Origin: Corallium rubrum
Lineage: Eukaryota; Cnidaria; Anthozoa; Scleralcyonacea; Coralliidae
Reading direction: 5' to 3'
Assembly (NCBI GenBank): GCA_964035015.1
Contig: CAXIUP010000256.1
Location: 230,589 to 294,588 of the forward strand
DNA length: 64,000 nucleotides
Shown here: positions 45,983-61,000 of the stretch, in pieces
Layout: each line of letters opens with the position of its first letter
Position numbering within the stretch: the stretch's first letter is position 1
Position numbers and translations under genes: made by a program
The notes under the pieces: model-generated
What the model was told of the DNA's origin: nothing
The model's database searches: none
Seen by the model: only the letters and a program-made list of their open reading frames with translations

Positions 45983-48211
45983 ATGGCGGAAGAACAACAT
46001 AATATTTCGATCTTGTTTTCTGAATTAAGGCGGTACATCGAAGAAGTAGTGATGGCTTTGCAGCAAAGTGGTTCATATAGTAATGATTTTATACAATTTC
46101 GACTTGACTGGCTTTGCAATACTGTGATTCGATACGTGAGTCAAATACCTTTTGGGGATTCATTGCTGCATTTTATCCAGACAGCTAGGGACCTCGTTCA
46201 GCAGGAGAATAACGACCGTCCAGTATTTTATGAGACGCAACTTTCTTTTACTGGCCAACGCGGGAGGCCTCGATTGCACATTTCACGCGATCAAATGGGG
46301 TTCTTCCTGGACTTACATTTTACTGCAAGTGAAATTGCTTCTTTAATGGGAGTAAGCGAAAGCACGGTCAGAAGGAGTATTCACGAGTACGATTGCCACG
46401 TGGAAAGAAGCTATTCAGATTTTACCGAAGAACAACTAGACCAAGTGGTACTTCAATTTATTAGAGAATTTCCTAACTGCGGGTATAGAAGAATGACCGG
46501 ACTTCTACTCAGTAGAGGACATAGGGTGCAACAGCATCGTATAAGGGAGAGTATGAGAAGAGTCGATCCAAGGGGCGTGCTTCTCAGAGCAATTGAAATT
46601 AGAACAATTCGTAGGAGAAAGTACTAAGTTCCTGGCCAACTTGCTTTATGGCACATTGATGGGAATCACAAACTAATAAGGTACATCACTTTGAATTCTC
46701 ATTTTCTCTTTAGTCTTATAACATACACTGTATCATACTACGCAATAAGAATTAAAAATAATAGCATTACTTGAAGTGTCAAGACAGGGTTCACGGTTCA
46801 CCCCTGGCAATTGATGGAAATGTGTAGGTACTGTATGTATAAAACAAGTTTTCACTTCCTGTGTTTTTTTACACCTTAGGCAAACCTATAACATCAATAA
46901 GTATATCCACTCTCACTAGGATCTCCCTATCCCTCACATAGAATTTATTGAAACACCAAAGTAATTATGAAGCAATATGTGGTAGCAATACCTTGTTACC
47001 GATATTATAATAATTATTGTGTAAGGCAAAAGTTTAAGAACTCATAAATATTGCGATCCTTTTCAGTTCTGCCAAGTCTTTGTTTGATAGAACAGACAAA
47101 ACTCTGATTGAAAAATACTTACTCAATATGAATGCAGTTGTGCTCACTTCTAACAGTGACTTTATTTCGGTGTTCAATTTTTAAAGACCAAACTGTCATT
47201 GTCCATTTAATTTTTTTCTTTACTACATAGATGGCGTTTTGTAACTCACGGTGGCATCGATGGTTACTCTCGCATGATTGTCTTCTTGCAATGTAGCACC
47301 AATAACTGTGCCACAACGGTTCTACACAGTTTTTTGTCTGCTGTTAATCAATTTGGATTGCCATCAAGAGTTCGGTCTGATAAGGGTGGTGAGAATAGGG
47401 ATGTTGCCATGTATATGTTGAGTCATCCACTTCGAGGTGTTGGCAGAGGAAGCCATATAGCTGGTAGAAGCGTGCACAACCAGAGAATCGAGCGCTTATG
47501 GCGAGACATGTTCTCTGGTTGCATTCATGTATTCTATTATTTATTTCTGGATATGGAACAATGTGGCATTCTAGATCCAGATGAAGTGCATTTATTTGCC
47601 CTACACTTTGTCTATCTACCACGCATCAACAGAAATTTAAGAATATTCACTGGTGGACATAGCCGAGCACCAATCAGCAGTGAGAGAGGGAAATCTCCTG
47701 TGCAACTTTGGGTTCAAGGATGTATGACCAATAGGAACAGAGGCATTGAAGAGTTGTGGAGTCAGGTTTGTTTTATCCATGACCAGATTAAATATTCATA
47801 TTTTTGTACAGCTACTGTACATATATGTACTCAGGTTTCACTAATGTTCTATTACTGTAGTATAGTATCTACAGTGTTGTGTAGCAACACAATAATACTG
47901 TAGATTTATGAATATTTTATTTACATTTGTTTCACTCACACTAGAGTTGCTTCTTTTTTCAGGAAGAAGAACATTACTATGGAGTAGATTGGGATGGTCC
48001 CCCTCCAAGTGAACACTTCGATGGTAGGTTACCAAGCCCAGATGAAGGAGTTGAAGTGCCAACAACAGACAGCCCATTAAGCAACGAAAATAACATTTTA
48101 ATTACAAATTTAATCAACCCATTGCGAGAAAGTGACGTTCATGGTGTTGATATTTACGTAGAAGTCCTCTCTTTTGTTCAACAGTATGTGCAGATTAATA
48201 CAAACCAATAG
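45983..48211 (+). pseudogene. IS3/retroviral-type DDE integrase of element B, one nonsense codon
   Basis: Exons 45983-46680, 47231-47765 and 47963-48211 with GT-AG borders and matching phases. I prefer the ATG at 45983 (MAEEQHNISILFSELRR). The helix-turn-helix is at LHFTASEIASLMGVSESTV. The integrase core has WHIDGNHKL (first Asp), RSDKGGEN (second Asp) and [11 protein letters not shown] (Glu, 36 residues after the second Asp). The tail includes EHYYGVDWDGP. One TAA (46625-46627) interrupts the frame just before VPGQLALWHIDG; all else is open. The family would cut and join transposon ends. Possibly a recent loss or a base error. Confidence 0.85.
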
Positions 48212-49072
48212 CTTCAACCCAAAACAAAACTTAAAATTTTATAATGTAACAGTTACTGACCTGCATATACCTGGACTACTTCCTCCTATTGTCAGTTCCA
48301 GTAATGAAACTTAGGTGTTCCAAAGAAATTACAAAAATTGGTGGGAATATGGGCCCTTGTGAGCCTTCAGTCATCCTCACTTTTAGAAAATGAAGGTAAA
48401 CTACAAGATCAGTGTCTTAGTTAGTGATCACTGAACTATTCATGAGTGTATGAAGACATGAATGTGCCAATTTTGAAAAAAATGGGGTATATTTTTTTGG
48501 GAGAGATCAATTGGTCATCCAGGTATATACAAGTTAGTGGTAACAGTACTCTATACAGGTACAGTAACATTAGGATCATTTATATTACATGGAAGAAAAT
48601 AAGTTGCCACTTCATTAGCTTTGAACACATTCATTTCAATGGTCCGAATTTAGTCTAGAATTAAAACATCCACTGAGATGTAAGTGCGTGTTGACAAGAT
48701 GCCGGGATGTCATGTGATGTCAAGCCAGGTAGTATTAGGTCTAATCGAACTCCTGTTGAGGTATGATTAGTGAATGTAAATATTAACTGCTAGGTAAATT
48801 AGTTGACTTGTAAAAGGTACTTCAAAAAAAAAAAATATCAAAGCAAACATATTACCACTGACAGTGAGACACTTCTTAACTAAGTTAGGACTTATTTTCC
48901 TCCATAAAAATGGCCCTATTGTATCTTAAGCTATTGTATCTAACTAAGATCTACTGTAGCTATCACTTATCCAAAGCAATATAAACAGAAATATAGAAGA
49001 ATTCTAAACAGAAACATAGAATTCTAATTAACAGAAATACATCAAGTTTAGTGTAACAAATGATTTCAGTTT
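48212..49072. other. spacer between convergent genes of element B
   Basis: AT-rich, no coding capacity recognised. It should hold the polyadenylation sites of both genes. Confidence 0.5.
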
Positions 49073-52000
49073 TTACATTCGTCCATAACCTATTGCTTGT
49101 GCACTTAGTGTGGCATCAAATGCTCTCTTAAATGCTTCAAATGTAGCATGATCTGTAGGGAGTTGGATTGTTGCTGTGCAAGCATCAACATCTGGCAGCT
49201 CCCTGCCATCCCTTGTAAATTTCACATTAAGTAGTCTTGTTGGGGGTAATGGATCTCCATAAATGAACTGGGTTAATTTCTCCAAAGTTGGCACATGCTC
49301 ATTATCTGGACAACAGAATTAAAAACAGTTAAAACACAGTTACTGTATGGTACACTTACAGTTCTACAAAAAAAGATGTACTACAAAAGTGTGTATTATA
49401 AATACTATACCAGTTTGTGCTTTTGGTGGAAGCTGATGAATGAATTTTCGGAACCAATCTATTGCATCTCTTTGCTTATTGTTGAGGGTATCTGGTGTCA
49501 TCTCAATGTTGATTTTGCTTAAAAGGTTATCAGATTCCACAGTCACATCTTTTGATTGTGAAAATGCCTTTGATACAAATGATGGGTGGCACTTCAGGAA
49601 GGATGATAGGCCAACGGAATCCAAACCTCTGCGGATCTCATCCATCTCTGCCATTCTTATTCTGAGCACGTAGTAGATAAGAATATCTTGAACAGCCTTT
49701 TCTCTATTTGCTAAGGTTAACAATTTGTTAACAAAGCCACTTGTAGTAAGAAGAGAACCAATGCTGTCACAACCATGTAATTCCACCAATTCTTCCTGGG
49801 TTGCATTCATTATCTAAGAAGTAGACAAAATCACAAAAAATATCAGATACGTGTAGAAGTATGTTAATAGATTTTTGGATTTCTGTAGTTGTAGTACAAT
49901 ATTATTGTACTAAAAATGATCTGAGCAACTGAAATGGCATGTTACAGTTACAGAAACATCTCAGGCAGCATTTAGACCATAAAATGAGTATGTAAGTGTT
50001 TAGTTTATATATCAGCACATGCAGAAAAATAGACGAGTATTTTTCTCAGTCCAATACAGTGTTAAAATTTTATTGTAATCTCACCATTGTAATACAAATT
50101 AGGTTAGATATATAAGATTTTGACAGCACACTATACATATATTTATAACACAAATGTAATTCAGGTGAGACATGCAGATACACATAATTGTAAACTAAAT
50201 TCCAACCATGGGTTTACTTACTATAATAACCACATGACTGTAGATGTTTGTCTTATCTCACCTTTTCAATATCCTCCCGGATGCTTAAGTCGGGTACATC
50301 CTTTAATGTGATAATTGGGATGGCTTCATCAACAGATGCTGAATAAATATACCTTACAACTGGTTGTGCCATGCCTACAAAAGGATACCCGCCATGTAGA
50401 AAAGAATGCGAAATCAGCCTTCCAACATAGAAGAAGAGGTTTGACTCTAAAGCATCTATCGAATGTAAAGGTAGAAAATGATCCCTTTCTCCTTCAAACA
50501 GGGAAATACGCCTGTCACCAGTCGCCAATGCTTCCATTGTAAGGTGGAAGAACTCTCTAGTAGGCCCAGATGCATCCACGCCATCCTCACCCAAAAACTC
50601 TACATCTGGCTTGAGCTGTATATCCAAACCTCGCTTATGTAGTTTAATCAGGTCAGCAAGAATAGTGGTAGATTTTCGACTGATAGAAATTGACTGCTCT
50701 TGTCCGTGCTTTACAATTCTGGACAAGTATGCGGTTAATCTATCAGCATCAGTTTCTACAGAGTCTGTAAGCATGTAAATTAAGTTAAATAATGACAATT
50801 GTTACATCTCCAAGTATACAGTAGAGGGTAAGGAGGGATTATTTGCATTAGCTTAGCTGGACACTGGGTGATTAGAAGAGTGAGCATGAGAGCGGGGAGG
50901 AGATAAGGATCCAACAGCATTTTATCATACATACAGTACTATAGAGCCAATGGGTAATAGTTATAACATACCATCACTTTCCCAAAACTTCTCATCGTAA
51001 TCAGAATCCAATGTTATTAATTCTATTAAAAATAAAATATGGTATTGTACAAATAGTTCAAATAATGTACAGTAAGGGATATTAGGACAAAAGATGAAAT
51101 GTTGCATTCAATAGAGACGTTGAATGAAATATTTCATCTCTAAACTGAAATATTATTTCCTGACATAATTTGTAACAATGCATGAAAGCAGGGTTAATAT
51201 ATTGACACCCTGTATGACAATTTAACCAAACGGGTTGTACTGAAATATTTTCAGTCAAGAAGAAATTGCATTAAATGCCATATATATGCCATATAGAATA
51301 GTGACTGTAATTTTGTTTGGCAGGGTACATTGATGCTTATAGTAATTGGCTTACTAGTTACTCTAGTACTACAAATTATAGTAGTTACATTAAATTACCA
51401 ATATCAGCCAGCTTTGATGCTGCCATTTCCATGTTGCCATTGGACATACTCAAAATCCTGCCAATAGTTTGTTGACTAACTTTTGGGAAAATACAAGAAA
51501 GCTCTTTGACTTTGACATCATTTGCCTAAAATTAATAATTGTTTTGATGTGAAATTTCAAAATGTTAAGTATATCATTAAATTAAAAGTATATCCCAAAT
51601 TAAATGTCCTGATTGGCAACTCCTGGTTTAGATGCATGTTAAGCCAATTACGAACAAGTAGAAAAGCGAGAAAGGTGAAACGACAGTACACAATCTGCAG
51701 ACTGTTTTCCCATTCACATCAAAAATCATATGCGTAAACAGCTCTTAAGGGAGGGAGGGCACAAGCATTTTTTACATATCACTGGTGGATTTATAGGGGA
51801 GGCAGGGGTGTGCCTCCCTGTTGGCCTTGGTCAACTGGGGTGCAAAAAATTAAGTTTAGCCTACTTTTAAATGTTTGAGGTCTTATCAGTCTTAGACAAA
51901 CTTAAGTTTTGGAATTCAAGGCAGTGGTGCCAAATACCCAATATTAATAATTACTACCGTAATGTTGAGGTCTTAGTATGGGGCGCCAAATGTAAAAAAA

Positions 52001-55000
52001 TTATTTACGCAAAATACTGGTCTATTTTTTCATTATTTAGCTATATAATCCTTTATATATAAACAATAGTAAACATTTTCATAAATAATCCATGGATTGT
52101 TTGTAAATAATACAAACTATACAAGGATTATTTATAAACAATCCAAGGATGGTTTATAAATAATCCATCGATTATTTATAAATAAGCCGTAATCGTTTAG
52201 ATTATGTACATATAAGAAGTGGATGGTTTGTAAACCATCAGTGGATGGTTTGTAAACCATCCACGGATTATTTATATATAATCCAACGATTATATGTAAA
52301 TAATCCTTTAGATCACGCGCGCCAAGCGCCGTTTGTAAAACAAAGATGGCGGCGTGCGTTGCACGCGCAGGGGGGTGGGGGAGGTAATGCCAATTTCGCG
52401 CGCAACGCGCTGTCTTGAACATGCGCAAATCGCATACACAATAACACATTCACAAACGTGCATAATTGTTTCGTTCGACTACATGAATAATTCATCAGAA
52501 AATCAGGTTGTCAACGTTTTAAGCCAGATATCAAGATTAATAGCATCTGTTTCGAGTCCTGCTGTGCCTACGGCTACAAATAATCGAGGTCTAACGGCAT
52601 CGACGTCGTCTTCGTGTCAAGAGGTAACTCACTTTATAATAATACAAAAATATCATTATTTTGCACTGTTGTTGCGACGTTTAGATCTGTTTTTGTGTTT
52701 GTTATTTCATTCATTGTTTATCGTGTTTTTATAATACTTTGATCATTGTTTACCACAGCATGAAAGCATCTCAAGTCCACTTCCTTCGGGATATGTTGAC
52801 CAGCGATAACAACACATTTACAAATTACAATGGATGACTCAGATGAGCCAACAACAATCACAATGGATGACTCGGACGAGCCAACAACAATGGACGAAGA
52901 GATTGAGACACGAAGACGGTAATAGTATTGAAGGAGCTCGACCTTTATAGTGTCTTTTTAAGATGACGAGTCTCTTTACTCTATGCAATCTCACGGAGCT
53001 CGATCTCTAGTCTAGATGTAAATACGGTGACTAGTCTCTATGCAATGTCTTACATTTTATTTACGAGTACACATTTATGACCATTATTATTATTATTAGC
53101 ATGACAAAATTACTGGATGCTGTTTGGTTGAGAGGAGTACAATTAATTGCATAATGGTGATTTTACCAAAACAAAATGGCGGGAAATATCGGTTAAACCA
53201 ACACAGATGAAATTGCCCAAGAGAAACCTAGAGCAAAAGCACTAAAAAATACCAATAAAGCTTCAAATTTGAGTTGAAAATGAGAGTCTGGCAGGACTCT
53301 GTCTTGGCAAGACAACATGTTAAATTTGAGAATAATTATCCCTCACAAGGGCTGGATAAAGTGCTTTGGAAGTCATGGCAGATGCTAATAATAACGAGCC
53401 ATGCAATGTGGCTCGTACAATTAGGGATTAACAGTACTTGTGATGTTTGAAAATGTTGGCAAATTGGAGCTCGCCACAGCGGCTCGTCCAATTTTGGCAA
53501 AATTTTCAAACATTACTTGTACTATTAATCCCTAACTGTACTCGTCATTGCACGATTACCTATACTTATTATTATTATTACTATTATTATTATTATTATT
53601 ACTATTATTATTATTATTATTACTATTATTATTATTACTATTACTATTATTATTACTATTATTATTATTATTACTATTATTATTAATATTACTACAGTGT
53701 ATTATTGTTAATATTATTATTATTGTTAATATTATTATTATTATTATTACTATTATTATTAATATTACTACAGTGTATTATTGTTAATATTATTATTATT
53801 ATTGTTAATATTATTATTATTATCATTATCATTACTACAGTGTACTATTATTATGATTATTTTTGATGTCTGTAAATCAAAGGCAATGTGTTAGTTTTTT
53901 AATGTCATCTTTAAATATTTATAGACCTGGAAGACCAGGAGTCACTGTTTCCTCAGCAGACATTAAAAATATGTTCGAATTGGGGTTTACAGTTGCTCAA
54001 ATGGCCAAACGCCATAACATAAGCATGCCAACTGTATAGAGGATGCTGACATTGATCACCCAGCAAGATTTACTAACATCGATGACAACCAGCTGGATGC
54101 AATCATAGCACAAATTAAAATTACTCACCCAAATGCTGGTGAAACCAATGTGATGCGGCATCTCAGAGCAAGAAAAATAAAAGTCCAGAGGAAAAGAGTT
54201 AGGCAGTCCATACACAGGGTTGACCCAGAAGGCCCTTCTGAACGCAGTTCGAGAAATTTTCGTCACCGTGTTTATGAAAGTCCATGTCCCAACTATGTCT
54301 GGCATTTGGATGGGAACCATAAACTGGTTAAGTGGGGCTTTGTCACCCATCTGGCAATAGATGGGTACACAAGGCTTATAACGTTTGGTGCAACATCGGA
54401 TAATAATCGAGCTGAAACTGTTTTGCAGAAACTCACAAGAGCTGTATCGCTGTATGGTAGGCCATTGAGAGTGCGAACAGATCACGGGGGTGAAAACACA
54501 CAAGTGTGGCGGTACATGGTGGAGCACCGGGGTATTAGCAGTGTTATTGTTGGCTCATCCGTCAGGAACCAGAGAGTAGAGCGCTTGAATGGTGATGTCA
54601 ATGTACAAGTGAATGTATTCTACGCAGCTGTGTTTAGAGAACTGGAATTTGACAATAAACTTGATATTGCAAATCCAACAGACAAGTTTTGTCTTCGCTA
54701 TGTGTACCTGCCTAGGATCAATCAAGCTCTATCCGAGTTTGTTGCTGCCTATGATTCCCACAGTATTTCGACTGAGGGTAATGCTACTCCACTCCAGCTG
54801 CTGCATAGGTACCAGCATTTGACAGAGCTTCATCACTCAATTACGCATTCAACTCCTTATCCAACTGTAGCTGTCCAAGATCTGCTAAGGAGGGAAGATA
54901 CTCTCCCATTTGTCAACGTTGAGCCCCCAATCTCACCACTGCCTGATGAGAAATTGGCAGAGCTCAGGACATCTGTGGATCCACTAGCACCTTCCCACCA

Positions 55001-58000
55001 AAAGGGAAAAGACATTTATGATAGAACTGTTCAGTTTGTTGGACAATATCTCAATACATTGTAAGGCAATTTGTTGGCCAAGCAATCTTGTGTATGGTAG
55101 ATAAACATATTTTGGTTAAGAATAGGTTCTCGTTTTATTTTGTTAACTGTTTCACTAAATGCCACACATCTACAGTCTGTATATCAATATGCATGTGGGA
55201 AATATACTGTATACATAATCCATTGTCTGAATTGTGTACATAATTGCTGTCATTAATAATTAATGTTGGTATGGTGTTACTGTAGTGGTGGAACTGCATT
55301 TTCATAATTATTATCTCTGAACAGTATGATTGAGTAGCCCTTATCAATATGCACCAATACCATGGACCATTTGTTTTGTATTGACAAGATTTTCCAATTG
55401 GGTTAAAGTGAAATTCCTGGGATGGGGGTGGGGGGTGCATTGGCAGAACTTTGATCTTGCAAAATTTATATTTGTCAAGAAAAAGAAAAAATTTGAAGGG
55501 CACAAAAAATGAGGAAGGATGTAGCACCAGCACTTTTCAGTGATGTTGCTTCTGCTGGGTATAAATAAATTATGGTGGATATTAAATGGATGACACTTCA
55601 CTGTTAAATGCTTTAAAATCAGAGATACAAGCAAATAATAAGCAGTAGTGGAATAGTTGCAATTAGCTTCAGTGGTACAAAACTAAATTAGTTGAACACA
55701 GTATAAATATGATGTAGAGACTCTAAAAAATGTGAACAAACATGCCATCCACATAATGTATGCAGAATGACGTGACTTTAATTACTCCAGTGAGTTATCG
55801 CTCTCTCTCTTTTTGCAGAACACATACTGTATATAACCATAACTTGAAAACACTGTGTACTTATGTATGCTAAGATGCAGTACACTGGTAGTCAAAATAT
55901 GAAGTTCTGTTCTAAATTAGTCAATGTCTTTAGTTTTCTTCAAAGTTTAACTTTTGCTCAATAGCAGTGGAAGCCAAATGCTTCGCATTCCAGGGCCTTG
56001 TCCATGGCAGTAGCAAAGGCTCCCATGGTTTCATGGACAGTTGGCAGGTAGAAATTGAATCCACAGGTGCTGGCAGAAGGGTAGATGCAGCTTTTATCTT
56101 CTAAATATCCAACATGTATCTTACTAGGGAGGCCACTCAGTGATTGTTGGCCAGTTGAAAACTGAATAAGTGCTTCACATCTTGTTAGTTTTATCTCTGA
56201 AAGAATCAACAATACTGTATTAGGCAATAGTCAGGTCTGAAATGCAGACTGGAAAATGCAGACTGCAGATCAAATGAGGGTTAGGGTTGTAGTAAGGGTT
56301 ATGGGTTGACTTCATGGTTAGGGTTATGTTAGCAAATATGGTTAGAGTTGTGGTTGGGGATACATAGGTTTAGGGTTAGATGAACTTAAATGGTATAGGC
56401 AATGAAAATTTTTATTGTCTCATTGGAAAGATCTTTCAAAATGCCATATAAAAGCCGTTTACAGTTCATACAAATCTTGTTTAGTTTTTGAGATATTTTG
56501 ATCAGAAGCAGCATGTTGTCCGCCATCTTGGATATTCATGGCTATGCGGAAACGTCACAAGCGTGATCACGCGATATTTTTATTACACAATACATCACGT
56601 AAAGTCAAGACTTCTGTGGACCTTAGACTTCTGTAAGTACTTAAACTTTTAAATTCGACAATAGCTGTTCCTATGTTTTCTCCTTACAATTGTGGCATCT
56701 AGACGTTTTAACAGCTTTATCACGCTTGTGACGTCACGTAATGAGGTAAAATTATGATCCAAGATGGCGGACAGCATGCTACTTCTGATCAAAATATCTC
56801 AAAAACTAAACAAGATTTATATAAACTGTAAACGGCTTTTATGTTGCATTTTGAAAGATCTTTCCAATGAAACAATAAAAAATTTCATTGCCTATACCCT
56901 TTAATATTAGACTTTTAAGTAAATACATCGGTCTGCATTTTCCAGTCTGTATTTTTCAATCTGCATTTCATACCTGCCAATTAGGCAATAAAATGTTGTC
57001 AGTACATTTAGGTTTGCTGGGGGGCACCCCCACCCACCTAGTAATGCTAGTGCAAGGGATGATATCTTTAATGATCAAGCAAAATTTAAAGCGATCACCT
57101 CCTTTGGTATATTTGGTGATTTGGTTCTGAACCGTATCAGTTCTGCAGGTCCAGATGTCATGAGACAAAAGAAAGTGATCGCAAAAAGTTAAAATAGCAA
57201 GTGGAAATTAAAACTAAAATAGCAAGTGGAAATCAGCCTTAATTGGGATTCACAGGATGGCAACCCACCCTGAATAAATGGAAGTATTTGTATATGTATT
57301 ACCATGTCCACATGAAATGACTAGTTTGTCACCCTGCATGATATACCCTTTAAACATATTCTTTGCTTCTCCTCAGCATTGTTCCCTGGTTCAGCAATGT
57401 CAAGCCATTCCAACATCAATTCACCTGTTAAATTTGCACTGGATTGCACAAATTTGTTAAGAAAATTTTGAGGAGCCTTTTGTATCATCTGTAAGACATT
57501 CAACATCTTTAGACCTTGAATTATTTGGTTGATAGCTGTTTCCCGCTTCCAGATAATTTCATGAAGCATCAAAGTTGCGACCAATTGCTCCTTCTCAGAG
57601 AATGCTACAACATTTGTCCATCCTTGATAAATTTAATCCATGAAAATATGTAAAAAAATTTATTTCACAGAATTGTTTACTAAAAATTAAAAATGAATTA
57701 CTTCTTTGAATTGTACCTGCACTGAATACATAGTCCAAGACATCAGGTCTGTTTGCTAGTAGTTGGAACTGTTCTTCACTGCTCCTAGAAATCTACAGTT
57801 GAGAAACAATGCACTACATCAATAACAATAATTTCTAATAATAGTCTAATCTACATGTATCTTGAAACTAGTCTAGTATTCTTTGCCAGAGAAATTGGTA
57901 ACCAGCAGTGCTAGCAAGGTTACCTACTGTACGGTAACCCCTATAAGGACTGTGCTGAACAATGATTGGATTAACAATGATGTCAACGAATAAGTATTTT

Positions 58001-61000
58001 CAGGTCATTGTCTAGTGGTTAAATTTGGTACCTGTTTGAGGAAGATGAAGATGTTAGTACAGTACATTACCTCCTCAATCATCTCTCGGGTATCTTTGTT
58101 TGGAATCATTTCCTGTTCACAGTAGATCAAGCAGGCTTCCGCATTTTGGGACACAACATTCTCAAATACTGGACGTGCCAAATGAGGAAACCCTAGTAAG
58201 ATCAAGTAGATAAACTTAGTTATTGGTAGACATCTGTAGCTAATCAGGATTCACTCAGTAGCTTGACTAGCTACAAAGAACTTTAAGAAGGTCTGGGTTA
58301 ATTAGAGAGGAAAGCTCAGTTCTAGTTTGGTTTCTAGTCTATTATTGTCACCCAAGACATGGGGATACAGTTGATATTTGCTATTTGTCATTGCCACAGT
58401 CACCTTTTCATGCATATTTTTTGTGAGGGTCCAGAGGTTACACCCCAAAATAATTTTGTACCACTCCCTCCTCCCAGGGGTGTTTGGGAACCATTGGAAA
58501 TGATTTCCACCACCCTGCAAATTATATGAAAATTAACAATTATAAACAATTACCTATTGCTCCATTAATTATCGAGTGTGCAATGATATTGCCAATTATT
58601 CTGAAATGACCAAGTCGCAATGATGGGCCTTTCATAACGGGCAACATCTTGTCTCCAGCACCTTCAAAAAATCCGGTTGTTGTTTGTGCTATCTTGTTAC
58701 TCAACAACTGGAAAAATTCTCTCTTAGGCCCCCCGCTGTCAACTCCAATCTCTTCTGTATCACCCGAAAAACAGACCTGTAGTGGCCTAGCTCCATCCAC
58801 TCCAGATTTATAAAATCTAAATGCTTCAGCCCAAAGATTCTCTGTGTCTATAGACACGATATTTGGCTCTCCACGTAATTGCCGTTTAAAATACTCTGTA
58901 ACATCAAAAGTGCCTAAAAGAAAAATATGTTTTAATAAATATATTGACAGTATGCAGCCTAGTTGTTAAGTTTGTTGCATTTGAGTCTTCTGTGAGACTT
59001 GTGACCCAGTTATAATCTGCAGACAGATGTTGAGATATATTACATTGTGTGAGTTATGGGACAAAGCAGCAGAAATAACTGCTTGCTGTTTTGTTTACAA
59101 TATTTCAATTGTTGAACATTTAGTTGATGCATAAGGTAGCTTAATTGATGTCTAACAAAAGTACTGTATAGCATGTGATATCGGAAAGCTACCAAGATAA
59201 ATGTTCAACACGTTGAATTTCTATAATGGTAAATTAGACTTTGGTGGAGTGGACATTAAGTGTTAAGGGCAATTCTGAGCAACATTCAATCTATATCCAG
59301 CAAGCAGAGAAAAAGCCTACAATTGGCCCAGCTGGGAATCCAACCCACAACCCTTGGGTTAGTATATCATAGTGTCTGAGGGCGATGTTTTACCAACTGA
59401 GCTACATGATGGGGACGTGTGGAAATGGTCAAGGTTAAATTAATATTTCGAAACTAGGTTTAATTTCTTCAATATCGATGTGATATGGATACATGTTGTA
59501 TTATAATTGACATGCGATATTGAAAAAAAAAACTAGACCTAGACTGTTTAGAAATACCTGCCTCGACCACACCTTGACCTTTGACACCCCCAGCTTGACC
59601 TGTAGCTCAGTTGGTAGAGCATCACTCCAGGCTAGTAACTTCAGTTGTCGCTTTGACTCACAGATGGGATAAGTAGAGTTTATCTCTGCTTGCTGGGTAT
59701 GGATAAACTCATAAAATCTCGGAGTAGGTGAGTTGCCTTTAACACCCATTGTTGAATTTGATGGAAAAGACTAGAAAGCTAGACCATCATATACCTCAGA
59801 TGGGTAATTTACATACTTTGACTAACATCCTCCTCATTAGCAGATAAAAGTTCTTCAATTGCAAAATCAATTGTTAGATTATTTTCAATTGCATCCTGTA
59901 AAACTTGACGAGTTGTTCCTGGAAACATTGCTTGCAATGTGCTAAGATCATCAGTGTCATTTGTTGTCAAATCCTGAAATGAAGTAGAAATAGCTAAATT
60001 ACGGCATTAGTATTCATAGTTTATCCTAATGAAACTTGAAACATACAATACAACTACATACTGTCACATAGAATCACAGGTTGTAACAAGCCGCATGCAG
60101 AATGTGTTCGCAAGCCTTGTACACAAGTTGTTATGTTGTTGCTCTTTTTGCAATCTTCCTATTCGTTAGCAACCAAACACATCCCGCTGTGGCTTGTGAG
60201 ATTCTTGTACATATACTGTAGGACTGTGTAATATACCTGCTGGTTTGTGCTGCATGTAGGCTGCTCATGTGGCTGAGTAGTAGGAGCAATGATTGGAGTG
60301 GAAACCTGAAGTAAAGTAGAATTGTGCTGGAGCAAACATCTTTATGCATGAGTCAAATCTAACCGCGATCATCCCCCCAGGCAACTTCCGGGCATCTGAG
60401 TTGTGACGGGTCCCGTATGGACTGGTATTTGGCATAATCCAGCCCGGGCGGGCATTTGACCACATGAAAAAAAAACCCTGCAAAACCTGCAAAAAATCTA
60501 TCCCCAGTGTTGTTCTAGAGCGATTATCATCTTGTAAATCAGCTTTCTGGTAAACACACACGTCTCAAAATCATAAAAGATTGAATGATCGGCAACCAAT
60601 GTGTTTTATTTGGGTGCATGAACAAATAAAATGTTATTTGGAATAGGGTTTTCAACTACAAGACAAATTTTCAAAAGTCAAATTCCCTGGGGGTCGCCAT
60701 GATTGCGGTTGGATTTGAGTCATGCATTATTGCACAGTATTGAGTAACAATACAAACCTGTTGATCTGCATTATCTATTGGCATGTTATCTTCCCTACCA
60801 TGAGGATCCTCGCATTCCTCATCACTGATTTCCTATAGAAAAGACACAAAATATTTATATTACATCATAATGTGTTACAAACTTGAAAACATTGGCTTTT
60901 TTAAGTTTTATAACATGAAGTATAATCATAAATATTTCTCTTACCATTGTTGGGATCAATACAGGGAGTGGAGTATTGGCCATAATGTATAAGCTTCCTT

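Noticed and set aside
52083-52311. CRISPR-like appearance of regularly spaced palindromes
   Set aside because: The units are palindromes with no conserved repeat/spacer scheme and no cas genes, and the sequence is eukaryotic with introns. They belong to transposon ends.
52132-52495. Antisense open frames in the TIR that recur in both copies (also 62755-63118)
   Set aside because: They recur only because the TIR is duplicated; they run through the palindrome array and GC-rich promoter and show no domain.
52483-52805. Left-TIR copy of HECT exon 1 as the start of the integrase protein
   Set aside because: Its frame meets TAA directly past the TIR boundary. The integrase has its own ATG at 52830 that splices in frame to the core.
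53447-53787. Long open frames rich in Tyr or Leu
   Set aside because: They are translations of the (TTA)n microsatellite.
56270-56390. Interstitial telomere array
   Set aside because: GGGTTA words are irregular and interrupted; no run of exact repeats.
59595-59670. tRNA gene at CCTGTAGCTCAGTTGG
   Set aside because: No matching acceptor stem; tail and inverted partner show it is SINE-derived.
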